NCBI RefSeq assembly: GCF_021044885.1
Contig: NZ_JAJNOD010000001.1
Span: 434,001-498,000 of the forward strand
Direction of reading: 5' to 3'
Length of the DNA stretch: 64,000 nt
DNA from: Microbacterium nymphoidis
GTDB taxonomy: Bacteria > Actinomycetota > Actinomycetes > Actinomycetales > Microbacteriaceae
The translations under genes and the position numbers were made by a program. The notes beneath the pieces were generated by a model. That model saw only the letters and a program-made list of their open reading frames with translations. It searched no databases and was not told the origin of the DNA. Below, piece by piece: positions 58,882-64,000 of the stretch; within the stretch, counting starts at the first letter, position 1, and each line of letters opens with the position of its first letter.

Positions 58882-60930
58882 TCAGTCCACAAGCCCCCGT
58901 CGCGCGAGCAGCGGGCCGATCTGCGGATCGCGGCCCCGGAAGTCGCGGTACGCCTCGCGAGGATCTTTCGCGCCGCCGACTCCCAGCAGGCGCTCCCGGA
59001 AGCGGTCACCGCCTGCGCGGCTCAGACCGCCGTTGTCTGCGAACCACTCCACGGTGTCGGCGTCCATGACCTCGGACCAGATGTACGAGTAGTATCCGGC
59101 TGAGTAGCCCCCCGCGAACACGTGTGAGAAGTACGCCGTCGAGTAGCGTGTCGGCACCGTGTCCGAGGCCAGCCCGATCTCAGCGAGCGCCGCAGCCTCG
59201 AACGCGTCGATGCTGTCGACCATCTCGGCCTCCGCTGAACTCAGCGAGTGCCAGGCGAAGTCGAGCCAGGCCGCGGCAAGATACTCGGAGGTCTGGAAGC
59301 CCTGGTTGAACGTCTCGGCCGCGTTCAGGCGATCGATGACGCTCCGATCGATCGGCTCACCCGTCTCGACGTGACGGGCGTAGTTGTCGAGCACCTCGGG
59401 CCACAGCATCCACATCTCGTTGACCTGGCTCGGAAACTCGACGAAGTCGCGGAACACGTTCGTGCCCGAGAACATCGGGTACCGCGTTCGCGCGAACAGG
59501 CCGTGCAGCGCATGGCCGAACTCGTGGAAGAGCGTCGACACTTCATCGAAGGTGAGCAGAGTGGGCCCCTCGGTGGGCTTCGGGACGTTGAGGTTGTTCA
59601 TCACGACCGGGAGGGTGCCTTCGAGATCGCTCTGCTCGACGATCGGATTCATCCAGGCGCCGCCGCGCTTGGTGTCGCGGGTGAAGAGGTCGAGTGCGTA
59701 GAGGCCCACCACCGTCCCGTCGTCGTCGCGGACTTCGAAGACCCGCACGTCGGGGTGATAGGTCGGAAGATCATCGCGTTCGTGGAACGTGACGCCGTAT
59801 GCACGGGTGGCGGCGTAGAACACGCCGTCCTGCAGCACGCGGGTGGCCTCGAACCACGGGCGCAGTGCGGCCGTGTCGACGTCATACTCAGCTGCGCGGA
59901 CCTTCTCGGTGTAGAACGCCCAGTCCGAGGCTTCGAGTGGCCGGGCTGCCTCGGACGCATCCAGCATCTGCTGCAACAGCTCACGCTCCGCACGTGCGTT
60001 GCGAGCCGCTGCCGGTGCCAGCCGCCGCAGCATGGCAGTGACCGCCTCGGGAGAGCCGGCCGTCTCGTCGGCGGTGACGTAGGCAGCGTGATTCGGATAC
60101 CCCAGCAGCTCCGCACGGCGGGCACGCAATCGCACGATCTCCAGCACGAGATCCGCGTTGTCCCACGCGTTGCCACGGTGACCGCGCGAACGAGACGCGG
60201 CCATGATGCGACGGCGCGTCTGCGGGTCGGTGAGCACGGCGAGCGACGGGTGCCCGGTGAAGTTCATGAGGGTCAGAAGGTAGCCCGGCCGGCCGCGCTC
60301 GTCGGCAGCGGCCTTCAGCGCTGCGAGTTCCGCGTCGGTGAGGCCGTCCAGATCTGCGGCATCGTCGAAGTGAACGGCGAGATCGTTCGTGTCGGCGAGC
60401 AGGTTCTTCTCGAACTGCGTGGTCAGGACCGACAAGCGTGCGTTCAGGGCCGTCAGGTCCGCCTTCGCGGCGTCGTCGAGAGCAGCACCGGCGTGCGTCA
60501 TCGTGCGATAGCGCCGCTCCAGGAGGTAGGCGTCTTCGCCGGTGAGGCCGAGCGACTCGCGCTGCTCCCACAGCGTGCTGATGCGCTGGTACAGGTGCGC
60601 GTCGAGGGTGATCGCGTCGAAGTGCGCCGACATCAACGGTGCCAGCGTCTCCTCGATCGCCTGGATCTCGTCTGTCGCATCCGCGGAGCTCACGGTGAAG
60701 AAGGCGTTGGCAATCCGGCGCAGCATCCCGCCGCTGCGCTCCAGCGCCACGAGCGTGTTCTCGAACGTCGGCATCGAGCGCACCCGTGTGATCGCGTCGA
60801 TCTCGCCCCGATGCTGCGCGAACGCCGCCTCGAACGCCGGCAGGTAGTGCTCCGGCCGGATGCGGTCGTATGGCGGAACTTCGTAGGGGAGGGATGACGG
60901 AACGAGCAGGGGATTGGCGTCGACGGTCAT
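58882..60930 (-). CDS. M3 family metallopeptidase (peptidyl-dipeptidase Dcp-like)
   Basis: 682 residues, the usual Dcp/OpdA length. Zinc oligopeptidase: HExxH in LFHEFGHALHGLFA (about 467), with the third ligand Glu downstream in FVEFPSQVNEMW, and TRYPMFSGTNVFRDF. Probably cytoplasmic peptide degradation. ATG 60930 with TAGGGT six bases upstream. Confidence 0.95.
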   Translation of the reverse strand: MTVDANPLLVPSSLPYEVPPYDRIRPEHYLPAFEAAFAQHRGEIDAITRVRSMPTFENTLVALERSGGMLRRIANAFFTVSSADATDEIQAIEETLAPLMSAHFDAITLDAHLYQRISTLWEQRESLGLTGEDAYLLERRYRTMTHAGAALDDAAKADLTALNARLSVLTTQFEKNLLADTNDLAVHFDDAADLDGLTDAELAALKAAADERGRPGYLLTLMNFTGHPSLAVLTDPQTRRRIMAASRSRGHRGNAWDNADLVLEIVRLRARRAELLGYPNHAAYVTADETAGSPEAVTAMLRRLAPAAARNARAERELLQQMLDASEAARPLEASDWAFYTEKVRAAEYDVDTAALRPWFEATRVLQDGVFYAATRAYGVTFHERDDLPTYHPDVRVFEVRDDDGTVVGLYALDLFTRDTKRGGAWMNPIVEQSDLEGTLPVVMNNLNVPKPTEGPTLLTFDEVSTLFHEFGHALHGLFARTRYPMFSGTNVFRDFVEFPSQVNEMWMLWPEVLDNYARHVETGEPIDRSVIDRLNAAETFNQGFQTSEYLAAAWLDFAWHSLSSAEAEMVDSIDAFEAAALAEIGLASDTVPTRYSTAYFSHVFAGGYSAGYYSYIWSEVMDADTVEWFADNGGLSRAGGDRFRERLLGVGGAKDPREAYRDFRGRDPQIGPLLARRGLVD

Positions 60931-60936
60931 CCTGCC

Positions 60937-60942
60937 ACCCTA
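60937..60942 (-). promoter_or_regulatory. Putative -10 box, leaderless M3 peptidase
   Basis: TAGGGT, six bases (GGCAGG) before the ATG at 60930. Confidence 0.5.
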
Positions 60943-61113
60943 TCCGCGCACTCTCGCGTTTGCCGCTGCACGCGCGCCCCCGCCCGTGCTCGACAGGCTG
61001 CGGCGGTGCTGGACGCCGTGCCGCGAGACGTCGTCTGCGGGCGACGATCGGCGCAACGCTGGCATTCTCGCGCACGCAGACGGAGTTGCCGCGGGCCAGC
61101 AAGGAGCGTGCAG

Positions 61114-61164
61114 TTCCAAAGAAGTCATTGCAAAGAACTGCTTGCAAAGAAGAACTTGCAAAGA
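61114..61164 (+). promoter_or_regulatory. Operator array: TTGCAAAGA every 14 bp
   Basis: TTCCAAAGA at 61114, then exact TTGCAAAGA at 61128, 61142 and 61156, a strict 14-bp phase, in AT-rich DNA unlike its surroundings. The last copy runs into a perfect 18-bp palindrome TGCAAAGATATCTTTGCA (61157-61174) ending two bases before the regulator ATG. Very likely the regulator's own binding sites. Confidence 0.7.
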
Positions 61165-61170
61165 TATCTT
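61142..61170 (+). promoter_or_regulatory. Sigma70-type promoter of the ArsR-like gene (leaderless)
   Basis: -35 TTGCAA (61142-61147), 17-bp spacer, -10 TATCTT (61165-61170), six bases before ATG 61177, so the transcript would start at or next to the A of ATG. The operator repeats overlap both boxes. Confidence 0.6.
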
Positions 61171-61176
61171 TGCACT

Positions 61177-61830
61177 ATGAGCAACAATGAGGGCGCCGAA
61201 CGGCGGGAGATCGCGCCGCTGTCGAGCGCGGCCATGCGTGCGCTGTCGCACCCGCTGCGGGTGGAGATCATCGACATCCTCGGGCAGCGAGGGCCGCAGA
61301 CGGCGAGCAGCCTCGGGCGACTGGTGGGGGAGTCCTCCGGCGCCACCAGCTATCACCTGCGAGCGTTGGCCAAGCACGGCATCGTCGTCGAGGTCCCGGA
61401 TCGCGGCAGTGCTCGCGAGCGTTGGTGGGACGTGGATCCCGACGGACTCCGCCTGGACATCGCCACCGAGGCGACTTCCCCCGCCGGGCGCGCTGCCGCG
61501 GAGATCCTGACGACGGAGATGTTCCGGCGTCGCAACGCGCAGCTCATGGACTTCCTCCGCGCGAGCACCCGGGGCGGCGCGGACTTCTCGGATCGTGACG
61601 CGACTCTGGCGACCTCGAACATGCGCCTCACGCTGGAGCAGTTCGCGGTACTTCGCGACGAACTGGAAGCCGTGCTCACCCGTGCCAAGGCGATGGCGAA
61701 AGAGAACGGCGAGACCGGAGGCGTGCTCTACTCGGTGCGCACCGACGTGTTCCCGCTCGTGCTGGACGATGCGCCCGAGTCGCGTCACAACCACCCGCAA
61801 CACCCCACGACGAACGAGGAGATGAACTGA
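61177..61830 (+). CDS. ArsR-like winged-helix transcriptional regulator
   Basis: 217 residues. An N-terminal winged HTH (about 10-95) with MRALSHPLRVEIIDILGQRGPQTASSLGRLVGE and SYHLRALAKHGIVVEVPDRG, the ArsR/HTH_20 type that dimerises on palindromes. A helical C-terminal part (about 100-190) may bind a ligand; no metal-binding CxC is seen. It probably represses itself through the overlapping operator. The stop is shared with the next gene's ATG (TGATG). Confidence 0.9.
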   Translation: MSNNEGAERREIAPLSSAAMRALSHPLRVEIIDILGQRGPQTASSLGRLVGESSGATSYHLRALAKHGIVVEVPDRGSARERWWDVDPDGLRLDIATEATSPAGRAAAEILTTEMFRRRNAQLMDFLRASTRGGADFSDRDATLATSNMRLTLEQFAVLRDELEAVLTRAKAMAKENGETGGVLYSVRTDVFPLVLDDAPESRHNHPQHPTTNEEMN

Positions 61831-62069
61831 TGACCGCTGTTGCCGCACCCAGAACCACCATCATTCCCGTGGTGTACGGACCGCTCACCACGCCGACCCT
61901 GGTGCGGACGAATCGCGCGACGCTCGGTGAGCGCGGGATCCTCTCGCTTGCAGCCGCGGTGCAGCGCGCGATCGCGCGTCGTGTCGAGGTTCGCGCCCGG
62001 CGTGAATCCGCGCTCCACGCGCATCGGGAGACCGCCGCGGAGGCCTGGCGCTACCTCGGCACTCGCTGA
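61830..62069 (+). CDS. Small protein coupled to the ArsR-like regulator; unknown
   Basis: 79 residues. A hydrophobic/neutral N-terminus (MTAVAAPRTTIIPVVYGPL) then an Arg-rich helical C-terminal half (AIARRVEVRARRESALHAHRETAAEAWRYLG), net positive. The ATG at 61830 overlaps the regulator stop (TGATG), so it is expressed with it. I do not recognise a family. A DNA- or RNA-binding role is only a guess from charge. Confidence 0.55.
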   Translation: MTAVAAPRTTIIPVVYGPLTTPTLVRTNRATLGERGILSLAAAVQRAIARRVEVRARRESALHAHRETAAEAWRYLGTR

Positions 62070-62091
62070 CGCGGGCCTCGTCACGGCCACC

Positions 62092-62154
62092 ACTCCGCTC
62101 GCACCGGCGACAACTCCGCTCGCACCGGCGACAACTCCGCTCGCACCGGCGACA
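62092..62154. repeat. Tandem 21-bp repeat x3
   Basis: ACTCCGCTCGCACCGGCGACA-type units at 62092-62112, 62113-62133 and 62134-62154 (three nearly identical copies plus a decayed fourth). Intergenic, convergent gap. Both strands stay open through it because 21 is divisible by three; neither frame resembles a protein. Confidence 0.88.
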
Positions 62155-62203
62155 ACCCGACTGGCGTCGGCAACTAGTGCACTCGCGTCCGTGGCGATTG
62201 CGA

Positions 62204-62246
62204 CTGTGGGCGAGAGCCGCCGCAACGCGGTGATTCTCGCCCACAG
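62204..62246. terminator. Bidirectional hairpin
   Basis: A 12-bp perfect stem (CTGTGGGCGAGA at 62204-62215 with 62235-62246) with an internal partially paired loop, between the 79-residue gene and the small gene after valS. Confidence 0.75.
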
Positions 62247-62261
62247 GGGAACTCTCGCGGA

Positions 62262-62483
62262 TCAGTCTTGCCAGGGGCGACCGATCACGGAGCCGTCCGG
62301 GAGCTCAACTACCTCGACACCCGAGTCGAGTTCCGCCACAGCCCGGCCCTCCAGCCAGGTGAGCGTCCAATGGGACCCGGCGGGGGCGTCTGCGTCGGCC
62401 TGCGCGATCGCGTCACGCAGGGCGGCCGGCACGCTGGGCGGTGGGACGGTGCCTGCCGCCCAGCGGGTGCCGAGCTGCATCAT
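62262..62483 (-). CDS. Small protein coupled to valS; unknown
   Basis: 73 residues. [40 protein letters not shown] and VIGRPWQD; likely a small soluble domain with alternating strands. ATG 62483 overlaps the valS stop by four bases (ATGA), so it is translated with valS. No family recognised. Confidence 0.65.
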   Translation of the reverse strand: MMQLGTRWAAGTVPPPSVPAALRDAIAQADADAPAGSHWTLTWLEGRAVAELDSGVEVVELPDGSVIGRPWQD

Positions 62484-64000
62484 GCCTCCGGGGTCGGAGC
62501 GAGTTCGATCTCCACGACCGCGAGCTCCGCGCCATCGACGAACTGCAGGTCCTCGATCCGGCCGACCGCCGCGAGATCGACGGCGGCACTCGACAGCGCG
62601 ACGCGCACCGCCTCGGGCGCCGCGACGATGGCGCGGGCCACCGGCGTCTTCTGGGACGCCTTGGCCTCCGTCTTCGCACGGCGGATGCCGATCAGCGCCG
62701 CACTCGCCGCGATGAGGACGGCGGTGTCGCCACCGCGCTCGCCCGGGACGGGCCACGGCGCGGTGTGGATGGATCCCTCGTTGAACCAGGACCAGGATTC
62801 CTCGGTGGCGAACGAGATGACGGGTGCCAGCAGTCGCAGCAGGGCCGACAGCGCGATCCGCAGCGCCGCCACGGCCGATGCGCCCGTGGCGGCGCCCGCG
62901 TAGGCGCGCTCCTTCACCAGTTCCAGGTAGTCGTCGCAGAACGTCCAGAAGAACGACTCAGTGACCTCGAGCGCGCGAGCGTGGTCGTACTCGTCCAGAG
63001 CGCGCGTGGCATCGGCGATCACGGTGTCGAGGCCGGCGAGCATGCTGAGATCGAGCGCCTCGGTGACGGCGGCGTCGCCGGGGTCGCCGAAGGAGAGCAC
63101 GAACTTGGCCGCGTTGAGGACCTTGATGGCGAGGCGGCGGCCGATCTTCACCTGCGTCGGGTTCTGCGGGTCGAACGCGGCGTCGGCACCGAGGCGGCTC
63201 GATGCTGCCCAGTAGCGGACGGCGTCGGTGCCGTGCTGAGTGAGGATGTCGGCCGGGGTGACCACGTTGCCCTTGGACTTGGACATCTTCTTACGGTCCG
63301 GATCCACGATGAAGCCCGAGATGGCAGCGTCCGTCCAGGGGGAGCGGTCGTCCTCAAGAGTGCTGCGCAGCATCGTGGAGAACAGCCACGTGCGGATGAT
63401 GTCCTGGCCCTGCGGTCGCAGATCGAACGGGGACACCAGGTCCCAGAGCTCGGTGTCGCGCTCCCAGCCACCCGCCAGCTGGGGCGTGAGCGAGGACGTC
63501 GCCCAGGTGTCGAAGATGTCCATCTCGCCGTCGAAGCCGCCGGCCTGGCCGCGCTGGTCCTCGGTGTACCCCGCGGGCACATCCGTGGTCGGGTCGATCG
63601 GCAGCTGCGCGACATCGGGGACGAGCACCCGGCCGTAGTCCCGTTCTCCGTTCTCATCCAGGGCGTACCACACCGGAATCGGCACGCCGAAGAAGCGCTG
63701 GCGCGAGACCAGCCAGTCTCCGGTCAGGCCGCCAACCCAGTTCTCGTAGCGCACACGCATGAAGTCCGGGTGCCAGTTCAGCTCACGACCGAGCTCGACG
63801 AGCCGCTCACGCAACTGCGGGTCGCGGGCGCCGTTTCGGATGTACCACTGGCGGGTGGAGACGATCTCCAGCGGCCGGTCGCCCTTCTCGAAGAACTTCA
63901 CGGGGTGGGTGAACGGCCGCGGATCGCCGAGCATCTCGCCCGAAGCCTGCAGCAGCTCCACCATCTGCTTCTTGGCGCTGAACACCGTCTTGCCGACGAG
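62480..64000 (-). CDS. valS: Valine--tRNA ligase, C-terminal part (5' end outside the window)
   Basis: About 505 residues of class I ValRS, cut by the right edge of the window. Visible: the distal catalytic core (WLVSRQRFFGVPIPVWYAL, DIFDTWATSSLTPQLAGG), the KMSKS loop in DRKKMSKSKGNVVTPADIL, the anticodon-binding helices and a C-terminal tail. The HIGH motif and editing domain lie outside. It is downstream-coupled to a small unknown gene. Confidence 0.96.
   Translation of the reverse strand, partial: LVGKTVFSAKKQMVELLQASGEMLGDPRPFTHPVKFFEKGDRPLEIVSTRQWYIRNGARDPQLRERLVELGRELNWHPDFMRVRYENWVGGLTGDWLVSRQRFFGVPIPVWYALDENGERDYGRVLVPDVAQLPIDPTTDVPAGYTEDQRGQAGGFDGEMDIFDTWATSSLTPQLAGGWERDTELWDLVSPFDLRPQGQDIIRTWLFSTMLRSTLEDDRSPWTDAAISGFIVDPDRKKMSKSKGNVVTPADILTQHGTDAVRYWAASSRLGADAAFDPQNPTQVKIGRRLAIKVLNAAKFVLSFGDPGDAAVTEALDLSMLAGLDTVIADATRALDEYDHARALEVTESFFWTFCDDYLELVKERAYAGAATGASAVAALRIALSALLRLLAPVISFATEESWSWFNEGSIHTAPWPVPGERGGDTAVLIAASAALIGIRRAKTEAKASQKTPVARAIVAAPEAVRVALSSAAVDLAAVGRIEDLQFVDGAELAVVEIELAPTPEA

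Noticed and set aside
61785..62225. Minus-strand ORF with VVAGASG repeats over the 21-bp repeat
   Set aside because: Driven by the divisible-by-three repeat; overlaps the regulator end and has no ribosome site.

Overview
The window is a chromosomal segment of a high-G+C actinobacterium, most likely Microbacteriaceae and close to Microbacterium. Supporting this are the very G+C-rich codon use, the GlgX/GlgE/GlgB set, an NAD-dependent DNA ligase, a GatCAB tRNA amidotransferase, the ClpP1-ClpP2-ClpX cluster with trigger factor, the zincin-ClpS-DUF2017 cluster, EttA, oligoribonuclease and four tRNA genes. The genus is inferred from gene content and protein style; no phylogeny was run. I see no prophage, insertion sequence, CRISPR array or biosynthetic island, so most of the window is core genome.

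Layout. 1-4.1 kb: an AI-2E family transporter whose 3' end is duplicated, a large membrane protein with an internal lipobox, and a thioredoxin-fold/TPR protein. 4.1-10.6 kb: glycogen/alpha-glucan genes glgX, glgE, glgB on the minus strand. 10.7-15.4 kb: cysteine desulfurase, mnmA (together a tRNA thiolation unit) and ligA. 15.5-17.2 kb: acyl-CoA ligase. 17.3-20.7 kb: gatC-gatA-gatB, then dinB, a GerW/YtfJ-like protein and a small P-loop kinase. 23.0-24.1 kb: zincin, clpS and DUF2017 in one overlapping operon. 24.2-27.9 kb: an NAD(P)-binding/DUF2867 protein, tRNA-His, orn, tRNA-Arg, a small unknown gene and a second ssb-like gene. 28.0-30.9 kb: lipoprotein, ettA, thioesterase. 31.0-33.5 kb: two tandem-repeat arrays flanking tesB and a hypothetical gene. 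33.6-37.6 kb: FAD dehydrogenase and tdh-kbl (threonine degradation). 37.7-41.0 kb: truncated haemoglobin coupled to an MscS channel, and an ABC exporter. 41.2-48.7 kb: pepN, rpiB-nei, a PaiB-like protein with an amidohydrolase, dps, and a gamma carbonic anhydrase. 48.8-51.3 kb: a polar amino-acid ABC importer. 51.4-58.1 kb: SDR, tRNA-Gly, tRNA-Pro, tig, a TPR protein, clpP1-clpP2, clpX and a SUKH-like gene. 58.3-64 kb: GyrI-like protein, M3 peptidase, an ArsR-type regulator with a striking operator/promoter, a small unknown, and valS (cut by the window end) with a small coupled gene.

Two patterns cut across the annotation. First, at least 18 genes have TANNNT exactly six bases before the start codon, the geometry expected for leaderless mRNAs. 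This pattern also settles several ambiguous starts. Second, tandem repeats sit preferentially in convergent (3'-to-3') intergenic regions. In two places, the AI-2E gene and tesB, the repeat contains a copy of the neighbouring gene's own 3' end. The tesB case is an exact 113-bp-period array of four extra tail copies, each keeping the reading frame and stop codon. This is the most unusual structure in the window.
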